This document shows, in pieces, positions 1-10,749 of a DNA stretch of 64,000 nucleotides; position 1 is the first letter of the stretch; each line of letters begins with the position of its first letter. The position numbers and the translations under genes were made by a program. The DNA is taken from contig NW_017264196.1 of NCBI RefSeq assembly GCF_001619985.1, positions 1,798,001 through 1,862,000 on the forward strand, written 5' to 3'. The notes beneath the pieces are model-generated. The model ran no database searches, was not told where the DNA came from, and was given only the letters and a program-made list of their open reading frames with translations. Source of the stretch: Xylona heveae TC161. Taxonomy: Eukaryota > Ascomycota > Xylonomycetes > Xylonales > Xylonaceae.

Positions 1-407
1 TAGCGCCGAGAAGGATAGGGTTGATGTCAGGAAGGTTGTACGATTGAGTGGGTAAGGGGGGTTTTGCTTGCTCCCTGGAAGAGGACTCATCCGACTCAGA
101 CTGTCATACGGTCATACCTTAAACATCCTGCTTTCAAAGGTCAAATGATGAATCATGAAACAGAGAATGGGTTCTTTAAAGACAATTTTAATATTACTAG
201 AGTTTAAGTTCATAGCTAGCAGAGAGAAAATGTATCAGATGCATTAAATTCATGTTCAAGATTGAGTCTACTACAAGACGCCATTGAAGTTATTGAACCA
301 AAGGCAGAATCAACCACAAAAAGGAAGAAGGATGACAAAACAAGAACAAAAAACGGTGATACCAAATCAAGAACTTGAAAATGTCTGTAATATTTTATAT
401 CTCTCAT

Positions 408-462
408 ATGCTAGATGTCAGATGCCAGATGGCAGATGCTGGATGCTAGATGCTAGATGTAG
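408..462. repeat. Heptamer minisatellite, about 8 units
   Basis: Eight consecutive units of the form ATGNNAG (ATGCTAG, ATGTCAG, ATGCCAG, ATGGCAG, ATGCTGG, ATGCTAG, ATGCTAG and a 6-nt last unit). The unit start positions are spaced exactly 7 nt apart. Imperfect units suggest an older slippage array. Confidence 0.8.
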
Positions 463-668
463 AAAAAGATGGAAGTAATATATCTTCTAGATATCTACAA
501 CTTAAAGGTTAGTAATTCAACACCACCTCCACTACATCCCCTTCCTTCTTCGTCTTCTCCGCCACCATTACCACCACTACCAAACCCCACCGCCGCGAAC
601 AAAAGCGGCAGCGGCAGTAACAACATCCACACCCACGCCAACAACGACGCCATGACGCGACGACGCCA

Positions 669-700
669 TGACACAATGACACAATGACACAATCGCACAA
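669..700. repeat. Octamer tandem repeat TGACACAA, 3 perfect units plus one variant
   Basis: Three perfect copies of TGACACAA at 669-692 are followed by the variant TCGCACAA. A simple slippage repeat in intergenic DNA. Confidence 0.8.
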
Positions 701-737
701 AAAAACAGCAGCTCTAAGAGTCTAAAACTCTAACTCT

Positions 738-1354
738 CTAAGGCAAAGAAAGATACAGAGCCAAAAGTTTCGGATAATTCGGCGTGCCCAGGCCCGTGAC
801 GGGATCCCAGCCCGACACGGCAGTGAAACCGGGGGTGCCGCAGCCCTGGTTTCCGCCCGAGGTGATATCATTCAGGACCTGCGGGTGGGCGTAGAGGGTG
901 GGATTCAGAAAGCCGACGGGTCCCTTACCGACATTCAGACGGGCTTCGTTGATGAGGGTGATGATGGAGCCGAAAGTGGGAGAGCTAGCAGATGTGCCGA
1001 AGACGAGGTTGAAGCCGCCGTCGATGGCGATGACGTAGTTGACGCCTGGAGGATGCGGTAACGTTAGTATGAGAGGGATATATTTTCCGAGGGGGTTACA
1101 GGGGGTAAGAGAAGAGTGGGCGGGCAGGATTGTAAGACAACGGGAAAGCGAAGATAAAGAATGGGAAGGAAAGTGAAGGAAAGGAAAAGAAAGGAGAAGG
1201 AAAGAATGGGTAAAATCAAAAAAAAAGAAAGAAAAGAAAAGAAGAAAAGCAAAGGGCCGCAAATGGAAGAAGGAAATGGTAAAGACCAAAGGGATGAAAG
1301 AAGTCAAGGAAAGACNNNNNNNNNNCAGGATTGTAAGACAACGGGAAAGCGAAG

Positions 1355-1395
<41 letters not shown>

Positions 1396-3162
1396 AAAAG
1401 AAAAGAATGGGAGAAGTAAATAAAAAAGAAAGAAAAGAAAAGAAGAAAAGCAAAGGGCCGCAAATGGAAGAAGGAAATGGTAAAGACCAAAGGGATGAAA
1501 GAAGTCAAGGAAAGACATACCGTTGGCAGAAACGTCAGGGTATCCACGGGTAGTACGAGAATTATTGTAGCGGTCCGCGCCATACGGAGGATTGTGGTTG
1601 GCAAAATACGCTCCGACGGCAGCGGCCTGGTATGATGGCAAGGGAAAGACATTTGAAAATCCACCGCCAGAGTAAATGACTTGTTCGGCGGCGCTCTCGG
1701 GCTGGAAAACGCTGGCGCCGGGGTTGACCTGCGTAGCGCCCACAGAGGTAACGTAGGGGCAGGTGCCAGGGAAAGAAGGGTTAAAAAGGCCGCTGGAGCC
1801 GTCATTGTATTCGCCCGTCGTGGGATCGATGCACTGGCCCCCGTTTCCAGCAACGCCGTAGTCACCAGATGAATAGAGGATGGTGACGCCCTGAAGACCC
1901 AATTTGAGGTATTCGTTGCACTGGCGCTGCTCGTAAAAGGGCGTGAGGTCGGCTTCGTTGTAGCCATACGAAGTGGAAATGACCTTTGTCGCGGAGAAGC
2001 CACCGCAGTTCTCGGGTCCCTTGTATCCTCCTGGGTAGGGGTCAGGGTATGCAGCATCCTGAGTGTAGTCGTCGCCGCCTTCGTAGGTGCAGTAGGAGCC
2101 GTCAATGGCGTCGAGGAAGTTGTTGAACGAACCAGACTCGACCGGGTCGCCGACTTGGTAGAGGGTCACTTTCTGCGGGTAGACAAGACTCATGGCGTAT
2201 TCGAGATCCAGGTCAGATTCGCCATTGTACTCGAAGCTCTGGTTGGTAGTTTGTGCGTATCCACCGTCAATAGAGTTGAGTATTGGAGACTGTCCAACGA
2301 GCGGCTTGGAAAAGTTGCGGAAGAAGAGGTCCAAGTCTCCCTGGAGGTACGCTTGGGGAGAATACTCGACGATACCATAGCTGTTCTTGGGGTTCGCGAA
2401 GAGGTTGGGAGGAAACAAGTACAGCGCGCGCAGGCAGTCGGGGGTAATGTACTTGTCACAGTTGGAAAGCTCTTCGAGAATGCCAAAGATGTCAATGCTC
2501 GCACCGAGCTTTGGAAGAGAGCCCGATCCGGGTTTGGAAATCGACTTTGCCGTGCCGGGAACAACATTCTTGCCTTCGGCAGACTTTTGGCGCTTCTGCA
2601 GCTCGTTTTCATCGCGCCGACGGAGCTTGGCATCGAAGTGAACGGTAGGCGAAACAAAGTCAATGTGCTTGCGGAGATGGCTTGGAAGGCTGTACTCCTC
2701 GCAAGCAACGTGAGGCTGGCCAGTGGCATGCTCGTAGACGTAGTATTCCGTCTTGAACAATTTCTCGGCCTCTGCAACCGAAGCGTCGAAATGAATCCAG
2801 TTCAGACCCTGAGAAAGCCGGATACGGTCCGAGGGAATTCCTGAATCTGAAAGCCAATCCTTGACAGAATTGACAGTCTCTTCAGATGGAGCAAACATTT
2901 CGGCAACCTCCTTTGCAGTCCAGTGTTTTCCAAACTTATCAGACTCGGGATGTGAGACTTCCATCAAAAAGTCATCACCCTTGTCCAGGTTCCTTTGCGC
3001 AAGTGCAATGCGCACAGGCAGGATTGCATCGCTGCGGAGCTTGACACTGCGGCTCCAGTCCGCAGGAACTGCGTCTCTCTTCTCGTGAATGACATGATTC
3101 GAGGCAGGAGACGCCAGCGCTAGAGCTCCAAAGCTCAGTGAAAGAAAAGAAGAGAGACGCAT
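738..3162 (-). CDS. Secreted sedolisin (S53) tripeptidyl-peptidase
   Basis: A secreted acid serine-carboxyl peptidase that releases tripeptides from protein N-termini. Two exons: 3162-1521 and 1045-738 (649 aa). The join gives ..DVSANG/VNYVIAIDGG.. with donor GTATGT and acceptor CTCCAG preceded by an ACTAAC branch site. The protein has a signal peptide (MRLSSFLSLSFGALALAS), an S53 prodomain to about residue 190, a catalytic Glu/Asp segment (GESDLDLEYAMSL), the oxyanion Asp region (YSSGDYGVAG), the catalytic Ser motif FGTSASSP in exon 2, and a C-terminal Ca-binding region (GWDPVTGLGTPNY). The length is normal for the family. A TATA-like element (TATAAGG, minus strand, near 3240-3248) lies about 80 nt upstream of the ATG. 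The intron contains an assembly gap. The exact sedolisin paralogue (A. fumigatus sedB/C/D type) is not resolved. Confidence 0.93.
1125..1515. repeat. Near-duplicate blocks flanking the N gap (1125-1315 and 1326-1515)
   Basis: Both blocks begin with the same 34 nt (CAGGATTGTAAGACAACGGG and onward) and end with the same roughly 90 nt of purine-rich sequence finishing GTCAAGGAAAGAC. They differ only in the middle, where the right copy has a run of about 40 A and the left a mixed purine tract. The right copy runs directly into exon 1 and the left into the exon 2 side, as expected if two contig ends each cover the whole intron interior. Confidence 0.8.
1316..1325. other. 10-N assembly gap inside the sedolisin intron
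   Basis: Ten undetermined bases, a conventional placeholder for an unsized scaffold join. It lies in the intron (1520-1046), so the coding sequence is unaffected. Both sides carry near-identical sequence (see the flanking repeat). Confidence 0.95.
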
Positions 3163-5009
3163 GGCTGCAATGAAGGACCAATGTGCAGGATTGCAGCAAT
3201 GACGCTGGGGAAGCTGGCGGAATGGCGATCATGTTGTCTCCTTATATTCCTCTATTGATTCTTATCGTGGACGCGACTTTTTCTCCTTTCCGTTCATGGC
3301 AGGATGAAGTTGATAGCACGAGCTCACGCGGGCGATGTCGCATGTCCTGTATCTTGCATGCCCTGCTGTGACAAGGATTGGCCGTTGTCAAAAGAGGCTT
3401 GGGGCCCGGCTCAAGCGGCGAGCTACAGGACGGATAGGAGCTATAGGGTACAGGGAATAGAAAGGAAGTATTTGAGTGGATCCCGGAGAGAAAGACATGG
3501 ACAGCAAAGTTCAGATGTCAAAATTGTTCCAATAGGGTAAGACATCCGTGCAAACAACTACCGTAAGAGGAGCAGCCATGAATTCGGACTGTGCCAGTAG
3601 GTCTTTCATCTGCCACCACAGGAATCGGAGAGACCATTGACAGAGACTTTGGCCAGAGGGGCCAACCAGTGGCGGTGTGGGTGCCATTGCGGTCTCTGGA
3701 TACCTCCAGGTTGTCGGATTCCAACCGACTAACTAGGAGTGTTCAATTGACGGCCCTGCGTGTTCTGTTCTTCGTGCAATACGTAGTAATGTCCTTTCGA
3801 GCTTCCCAGAAGGGATCATATCCCTGAATACCCTTGAGACGACGAACCTGCTTAGTCTGGCTTAGCATCCGTAAGAGGCACGAGGATTCAGACCCTGTCG
3901 ATTCAACCCGAACCTTAACAGAACTAATTATATTTCGCCGCGAGGTCGCAGACTGGCCCTAGGCCACGCACAAGGAACAGCACATGTCCGTGCTTATCAC
4001 ACCTCCCAAGCGTAGATATGACAAGCACCTTCTAAATCAGCATAGCGCCGGGGCATTTGCTCGTTTCATTTCATCATGATGTCGCTCCGCCCCGCATTCT
4101 CGCAGAACAATACCGGTGAAATCAAGCATCATTGCTTGGCGCTCACGCATCTTCTATGAGATAAAGTGCATTATTTGTTGAAGTGTATCCAAAGGGGTGC
4201 CTTTCGACTTCGGTTAGAAAAACAAGGCGTTTGTGGTCTTGCGAATGAGCTGGGCTATGTGTACAGAGTACCCTTTCAGCCATTCAGATAGGCGAACATC
4301 CGCACCATCATTGGCCAACCTAACCAACATGCAATTAGCACTCTGATCCAATCAATGATCGCAGTGACTTCTAGTAAACAGGAACAGGAAACCCGTCCGA
4401 AGTTTCCAATATCAAGCATGACTGAAAGAGCGTAGGGATAGCCTTGTCAATCAGAAGCATGGCTTACTCACTTTGGATTGCATGTTTATCGCTTTATCCA
4501 GCGACACACCCTGGCTCATTTGTTCATGGGTCAAGTGTATGATGTGATTTACTGCCGACAAGGCTCCATGATGATTGCACTGCTCGCATTGCTCCATTCC
4601 CCACTCAGTTCGCTAGAATCGGACCGCCGAGCATAATAATGATCATATTCCATCCAACTCATTACATGCCGCTGAGATCCTCTTCTACCCCGCCGCGATT
4701 GCGGACCGAATGAAAGGTCCAAATTTGGATGCATGACTGCATCTTCTCCCGAAGTTGATGAAACCTTCGGGACGTTCTTGGCGGAGTCTAGGGCCATGCC
4801 GCAAGCCTTTCCATTTTCTCCAACCGCGGCCAGCCGTGAAGAAGTTTCGGGTATATGAGAGCATCGAAAGGCATCATCTGACGATGTGTATCGCATTTCT
4901 TTATTCATGCCCGACTTGGATTGTCGCACGGCTGCCCTTTCTGGCCTCCCAAGAATCTGCGGCTCCCCGTCCCCACCTAGTCGTACACAAGCTGATCCGT
5001 TTGGACCTT
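3163..5009. other. Gene-free stretch upstream of sedolisin
   Basis: Contains the sedolisin promoter on the left. The only long ATG-initiated frame is the weak minus-strand ORF at 4549-4908, listed separately. No RNA gene or mobile element is seen. Confidence 0.55.
4549..4908 (-). CDS. Doubtful small ORF, unrecognised
   Basis: An ATG-initiated frame of 119 codons ending in MEPCRQ. No signal peptide, membrane segment, repeat or family motif is visible. The composition is mixed and hydrophilic. It stands alone between the sedolisin and mucin-like genes and has no obvious intron. It may be a chance frame or the relic of a lost gene, and is listed only because it is the sole substantial frame in about 1.8 kb. 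Confidence 0.15.
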   Translation of the reverse strand: MNKEMRYTSSDDAFRCSHIPETSSRLAAVGENGKACGMALDSAKNVPKVSSTSGEDAVMHPNLDLSFGPQSRRGRRGSQRHVMSWMEYDHYYARRSDSSELSGEWSNASSAIIMEPCRQ

Positions 5010-5907
5010 CTATTTTGGACGTCTGAAAGCCATTATTGCTTCGATTGCTGCAGAAGAAATCTAATGCTTGTCAGAGTCAGATTCCCTGCCGCCCCTGTTT
5101 CGGAAGGCTGTGTCAACTAAGTAAACTGGGAATACCCTTACCATCTTGGTTCGTGAGGAGTTCTCCAGCGCGATTAGCGTCGATGCCTTCATGTCGGGGA
5201 TCGCTTTCAAGTGCCTGGAAACTGGTACGACTTCGACGCTCGTTTCTCCGTCGTCGACATAACCATAGCAAAGCAAGTAAAATTACCGCGAATGCTGCAC
5301 CGCTAACAGAGCCTACCACCACAGGAACTTTGGAGGGACTGGCACTTGATCCGTTCGATGCATGAGGCAAACTCGATACGGATGGTGCAGCTGACGATGG
5401 TGATCCAGTGACAATGACAACTGTTGTAGTGGTGCTTCTCGGGAAATGGCTTTCCGAAGATGATTGTGTCACTGTCTGTTGTGAGGATGGTCTAGACGTA
5501 ACAAAGGCAGGAAGTGCTGTAGATGCAGATCTGCTTGTCTTTGTAAGTGTGGGAGGCGGCAGAGACAATAATGACGATGTGCTTTCTATTTTGCTTGATT
5601 GAGCTGGCTTCTCCCGGCTTGTGGTGCTTGTACTCGTTGCACTCTGTTCAGTCGTCAAAGTATTTGTTGTCGTCGTAGTCGTCAGTATAGTAGTTGTCGT
5701 TGTCGTTGTACTTGTGCTGGTTGCCCTTCCAGGGTTCAAATCACTCGCTCTTGGAGTAGACTCCGTGCTTGACACTGGTCCAAAATCCGGACATGCCGGT
5801 AACGCACATGGATCTGTCGAGCAACAGCCTCGAAACCCGTTCGAGGCACAAATATAATATTGCCTTGGAATATCGCACGATTGCCGCGGAAAGTTGACAA
5901 TCATCAT
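5010..5907 (-). CDS. Ser/Thr-rich single-pass membrane protein with Cys-rich N-terminus
   Basis: Model: exon 5907-5142 and a short exon 5047-5010 (267 aa). The donor is GTAAGG and the acceptor CTGCAG, and the new C-terminus reads TNQDAIEAIMAFRRPK. Reading through the intron would instead give a 264-aa protein ending GKGIPSLLS with stop at 5113. Residues 1-40 carry a Cys cluster (YYICASNGFRGCCSTDPC), a motif I know from many uncharacterised fungal surface proteins. It is followed by about 140 residues rich in Thr/Ser/Pro (mucin-like, probably O-glycosylated), one membrane span (VPVVVGSVSGAAFAVILLAL) and an Arg-rich stop-transfer (CRRRRNERR). The topology resembles cell-wall stress sensors of the Wsc/Mid2 type, but no WSC domain is seen. 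The function is unknown. Confidence 0.75.
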
Positions 5908-6778
5908 GCTTTTGACATGTTATTATATCAAATCATCACCAGCAAAAAATGCTGTCCGCCCGCCTTGAGCTTCAAGGAACCAGCCTGAAGTCAAAGGTGT
6001 GAGGCGCCACATCCCAGAGTCGTCATCTGGGACAATTCTACGGGGACCCATTGCTATAAACCTCTCTGGATCTTTCTTTAAAAACATTTTATCTTGGGGT
6101 GGAATGCAAGCGGCGATGGGATTATTCTTGGCGGGTGATGTAGGGCGTCAAATGCCAAAACGTTGTTTTGTAGCAAGGCGTCTCGCTGTTCTGATTGGCA
6201 TATCTGGTGTGTGGTAGAAGTACTGTACAGTTATACCAAGCTTGATGAAACCTCCAGTTGTTACAGCGCCTTCTCGCCAGGGGCAACCCTTGGCGGCTCG
6301 CCATGCGATCTTATATCGCGACTGCTAATCTTTACTTTTTTTGCATGAAATGGCGTCAAATTTTTAAAATTTAATGGAACATGTTTCATTCACGGCAGCA
6401 GCAGCAGGAAAATGGCATTGGCCGTTGACAGCGATAACGAGACGCTATGTATTGACTCAGCATGTCGCTGCCTCTGTTATGCGTCAACCATCCAAAGCGA
6501 ACGAGCACACACTCAAATGACAAGCTGCATATGCACTAACACCCTGATAGATTTCAGGAAACAATACAAACACATCGCGTCCTCAACGTTCTCCATTGGT
6601 CGCGGATTTATATCTCGCCTTGGCGCAGGCGCAAATCTCTTCTACAAGAACTCGTCCTTTCCTAAAGTTCAGCCCAATGCTAAGACTACCGTTTCCCAAG
6701 ACATGTCGATGAAAAGAATGGGAATAAATATTCCCTGATCCCAATCATGGCACCGCAAAGTTGTCCTCAGTCATGCCA
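5908..6778. other. Gene-free stretch between the mucin-like gene and the P450 gene
   Basis: Holds the promoter of the mucin-like gene and the 3' region of the P450. An open stretch at 6412-6738 has no family resemblance and is judged a chance frame. Nothing else is seen. Confidence 0.5.
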
Positions 6779-8562
6779 CTATTGACTCCTTCCTGCAAGC
6801 CCCAAGCGCACCTTAACCCCGTTCGCCGGCGAAATGGTCAAACTGAGAAACTTCTCAATGGGGGTCGAAGAATCGACAGGCTCAATCTTATCGAAACGTT
6901 GAAGAATCCGGACGACAACATAGGATGCTAAGGTGAGAGCGAATTGTTCTGTTCATGTTTTGTTAGCTACTATCTTCGTGCTCCACAATCAAACCAATGA
7001 TGATAACCAAAATTGTGCGAGAGGGCGTTAAAAAAGGTGCCAAAAGAATGCAAAGACATCAATTTAGAGGTCGGGCGAGGGGGAAACGTACGTCCGAGAC
7101 AGATTCTTGGTCCTCCATTAAAGGGCAAAAAGGACCAGTCCAACTTCCGACCTTGCCATCGCTCGGGGCGGAACTCGGCCGCATCATCACCCCATATATC
7201 TGTACGACGGTGCATCGCATATACCGAGTACGCAACGACCTGACCCTTTCGCACGGCTACGGGCTTGGTTCCATCTGCCCCTCCGCCGACGGGGAGAACA
7301 GTGTCCGCGGTCGCGCGGCGGTGATTTGCCGGTATGACGGGATAAAGACGTAAGGCCTCATATAAGACGTGCTGCAGATATGTGCAAGACTTGAGACGGT
7401 GGAAGGTGAGAAGTTCCTTGTCGGCGGAGCTGCCTGCGCCAAAATCCCGAATGATCTCCTTTCTCAGGCGCGCCCAGACATGTGGATGCCGGGACAAAAG
7501 TAGAAAGGTCCAACTGAGCAGGGATGCGGTGGTATCTCGCCCGGCAAGAAGGATTTGGAGAAGATGCTCGCGCAACTCTTTCCGGTTCTGTGTTTCCTCC
7601 GCCAAAGCTTCGAGAAGCACATACTTTTCATATGTTTCTCCACTGTTAGATTTTTCCGGCTTCTTTTCTTTGTGTTGACGAAAATTCTCTTCGATAAAGT
7701 AATCTGCAAAGCGATGGCAGAATTGGCATGCCCTGCGGTATTTGGTGCTAAAGAGATGAATGAGCCAATAAAACTGCTGAAATCGGAAACTCCAGGAGAT
7801 GTAGTCTTGGGCAGTAGTGAATGCTTCACCAAAACTGTAATTTTCGCCAGACTTGCCCGCTGCCATGAGTGTGGCGCGGGTCTGGACTGTCTGAGCATCA
7901 CCGGTAGTAGCGGGTGCCATGGCAGTCAATTGCGAGTCGACACTTGTACCGAAGAGAAATTCTGTTGCGTTGTCCATGGTCAGCCTGAAGAAGAGCGGTT
8001 GCAGATCAATCTCGTCGCACCATCCGCTCGTGGGATCTGCCGGGATAGCCTTTAATAAGTTTTGCATGTGTCTCTCCGTGGCTTCAAGGTTGCTGATATG
8101 CTCTCGCATGAATTGTGGCCGCATGATGGCGCGGGCATGACTCCAAGTTGGCCCGTCGGACGTAAAGATTCCATTCCCAATCAAATATCTTATCGGACGG
8201 TGGCGCTTTTCACCAATTTCAAAATCCTTGAACTTAACCCCGAGGATGGTTTGAATGTTTTGCGGATCCGATGTGTTGATCACTTGGTCCCCGAAAAGAA
8301 CATTTCCCTTCCAGGTGGCGCCCAATTCGTAATATTGTTTGCAGACCCAGTCGTCCAGAAGGTCGCCCTTGAATGTAATAAGTTTGTATATGGTGTCGAT
8401 GCCCCAAGGGAGCTTGTCTTTAAATAAAGGTGGATCTTCACAACCATTTTCCCGAGCAAATTTCTTGAAGCGACGATTATCAAGGACACTTCTGAAAGCA
8501 TAAAAGATGACAAAGGAAACACCAGCGAAGAACAAGTTCCGAATTGTCAGAACGGAATCCAT
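6779..8562 (-). CDS. Cytochrome P450, CYP52-like (alkane/fatty-acid omega-hydroxylase type)
   Basis: An ER-anchored haem monooxygenase. The start is the ATG at 8562 (MDSVLTIRNLFFAGVSFVIF, an N-terminal anchor). The in-frame extension upstream to 8673 begins with TTG and is not used. Exons are 8562-7092 and 6948-6779 (546 aa). The intron (143 nt, donor GTACGT) splits the haem-binding loop, and joining it restores FNGGPRICLGQQFAL with the cysteine ligand. Also visible are the I-helix LAGRDTTAS (AGRDTT is typical of CYP52), the ExxR motif EALR and FRPERW. Without the intron the frame ends in junk after ICLGR. CYP52 enzymes hydroxylate terminal carbons of alkanes and fatty acids, and the substrate here is inferred from family only. 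No other alkane-assimilation gene is adjacent. Confidence 0.9.
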
Positions 8563-9585
8563 AGCTACGCTGACACAAGATCCTGCACGGACAGGGCGTG
8601 CAGTGTGCTGGTCAAGGAATGGTTGGACTGCGGACCACAAACAGGTTGAAAATTGCGATAGAAACAAAACCAAAAATTTTGCCGCCTTAAGATAATAAGA
8701 AGAGATCCAGAAGGCTTAAGGATTTCCCATGGAGCAAACGGCAAAAAATGAGCAGTTGGTCTGGACCGCTAAGCACGAAGTAGTCGAGAAGATTTATCAT
8801 GCAAGTCGACGAGACGAAGAGATCCAAAGGAAAATATTATCTTATATGCTGGAAACACAGCTAAAGCAGACAACGAATGAAGCAAGGTTGAATTGGAGGT
8901 TCGACAAGAAACCAGCGGGGGGGGGACTTTTAAGTTTTATCTGACGAGGTCATTGGTTTATCGATCCCGCGCGAGCACTGGAGAACGGATGGGTCCTCAT
9001 TCCCCGACGCTCGATTTTGTCGCAATCCCTGTGTTTCCCCGCTCTTATCCCGTCCGTCAGCAAGGTTAATGTGCAGGATCCACCGCATCAGCTAGGGCCA
9101 CTGTTGAGGCTCGGTTTGTACCGATAGTAGAAGCTCGATTTGGTGCATGTTACCTCTCATCTAGTTTTCTTCAGTGTCATGGCGGAGTACTAGTGAAAGA
9201 CGTAGTTGGGCCCAGGAAAAATCTCGCATTGTGCTCATCAGTGTCGCGATCAATCGGCCGGACGCGTAGGAATGGCATAACGCAATAACCTAATTGGCGG
9301 CGAGGCCCCACGTCGAGTGGGACGCACCATGGTGATGGGAGGGCAAATGTGGTCAGCCAGACGCGAAAGCGACATCGCCGGGTCCAAGGACAAACATGCT
9401 GCTCGCGAGGTCTTTGCCTAACTTGGTTGGTTGCCGCTATTGAACGTTGGAAGGGTCCACGACGGGCCTCGCTTCTTCGCTATCATCTCAACAATAATGG
9501 AGTTAAATTTGTGGTCCTGAGTCATTTAACACGTTGATCTCAGAGGCTCAAGCACTGCAGAACTCTGTCACTGTATCAAGGCTTG

Positions 9586-9876
9586 TTAGCATCCGCGGAA
9601 ATCTGAGCCAAATCCTCTCTTCTGGATTGCAGCGGAATATATTAGTTCTTCAATTTGTATGAAGCCGCCGAATACTTCGTATCTCGGAAAGGGCACAACG
9701 AGGGGTCCCAGTCGAGAGCATCCAGGGAGATCGTACATAGGCATCCAAGCGACTGCCGATTTTCGGTCTATTCCGTGTATAGTAACGATCTCGCCCTTTC
9801 CCAGGGAAGAAGCTTTCTGTGCAGATTCAAGCATTTGCTGCGGCTGCATAAATGGTCTGAGGACTCTTCCCGCCAT
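9586..9876 (-). CDS. Orphan 96-codon ORF, unrecognised
   Basis: ATG-initiated (MAGRVLRPFMQPQQMLESAQ) and ends in FGSDFRGC. It has a globular-looking composition with a hydrophobic second half, and no signal peptide or recognisable family motif. I looked for an extension by splicing on either side and found none that is convincing. It could be the remnant of a larger enzyme gene, a small real gene or chance. Confidence 0.25.
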   Translation of the reverse strand: MAGRVLRPFMQPQQMLESAQKASSLGKGEIVTIHGIDRKSAVAWMPMYDLPGCSRLGPLVVPFPRYEVFGGFIQIEELIYSAAIQKRGFGSDFRGC

Positions 9877-10204
9877 GGCTGGTTTCTGGGTACTATTACG
9901 GCCGTATTAATTAACCTAACGTCTATGATGACCAAAGTAAATGATGACGTGAGAGAATTTGCATGTAGAGCCAATTGTATTGCACGGATTAAAGTCATCT
10001 AAACGTGCTTTGCATGTGCCGTACACCCTCTTCCCTCGGAGAAGGATCGGTTCTAATTTTGGCGCGCCCTCTTGATTGCAATTGGATCAATTGGGTGCTG
10101 TACTGTTATGTGAAGATGGTGAATGATGTTTCTCAGTCACGAGTAAACCTTTCTGTCTGAGCGCAACTACGAATTGGTTAAATAGGGACCATGCCATGCC
10201 CAAA

Positions 10205-10241
10205 ACACCGAGGTCCAGCAACGCAGGCTGGACCTGGGTGT
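10205..10241. repeat. Strong inverted repeat (hairpin), 14 pairs with one mismatch
   Basis: The left arm ACACC-G-AGGTCCAGC and the right arm GCTGGACCT-G-GGTGT enclose a 7-nt loop (AACGCAG). The inner 9 bp are perfect, one G/G mismatch follows, and then 5 more pairs. It lies in intergenic DNA about 500 nt beyond the mL54 stop codon. It could be a structured RNA, a palindromic protein-binding site or the relic of a small inverted-repeat element. Confidence 0.7.
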
Positions 10242-10749
10242 AGTTTCGGGTCAATAGCCAACCCGAAGCTTCCCCTATTTGGTTTTATATCCAGGCATTG
10301 CCTAAAATGCACATTTAACGCCGAGGGCATAGGGATAAAAATTTGTACTTTTGTTCGTCTAGTATACAATGGACAAGGATTAAATGAAATCTCAGGGAAT
10401 ATATCTGTACAACTTAGAAAAAAATAAAAAATAAAAAATAAAAAAACATTTTGAGTGCAAAATATACTGGACCATATCTGGCCATTATCCTTGACACTCC
10501 CTCCACACTCCGTGCTTCATGCTGTCCGGGGAAATGTTTCTTTATCATCGAGGTCGACGAACAGAGGATCTTGTCGGTGCTTCATTTTGATTCACCTTGG
10601 ACCCATCGACTTTGAGAATCTCAGGCACCGACAAGACGAGTTAAGACACCTGGTCTGCGATGAGATTCCATATCTTCTGCTTCGTTCCGACGTCGTAGCT
10701 TCCCACTTTAGCCCCGAGGCACAGACTGTCAACTAGCCTTTAAACGAGT

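Larger units (their letters stand above)
1..737. other. Gene-free left edge, 3' flank of sedolisin gene
   Basis: No coding region can be supported here. The stretch is AT-rich on the left and holds two short tandem repeats (annotated separately). A purine/pyrimidine-biased patch at 500-600 reads open in several frames only because of its simple composition. It probably contains the 3' untranslated region of the sedolisin gene, which ends at 738 on the minus strand. Confidence 0.6.
8563..10749. other. Gene-poor stretch upstream of the P450 gene
   Basis: Contains the P450 promoter, one orphan ORF (9586-9876), a strong inverted repeat (10205-10241) and an A-rich tract at about 10419-10447 (AAAAAATA repeats). 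A run of nine G occurs near 8920. No other gene can be supported. Confidence 0.5.

Noticed and set aside
738-2105. A 455-codon frame on the minus strand overlapping the sedolisin gene.
   Set aside because: Its first half is out of frame with the protease and it crosses the N gap. Only its last 102 codons, exon 2, are real coding sequence.
2155-2844. A 229-codon plus-strand frame.
   Set aside because: It is antisense to sedolisin exon 1. Long antisense frames are common opposite GC-rich coding DNA, and no family resemblance is seen.
8563-8673. N-terminal extension of the P450 by 37 codons.
   Set aside because: The first codon is TTG. The ATG at 8562 gives a proper membrane anchor and a normal family length. 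The same reasoning moved the starts of ERG26, RIM15 and the acyltransferase to the first real ATG.
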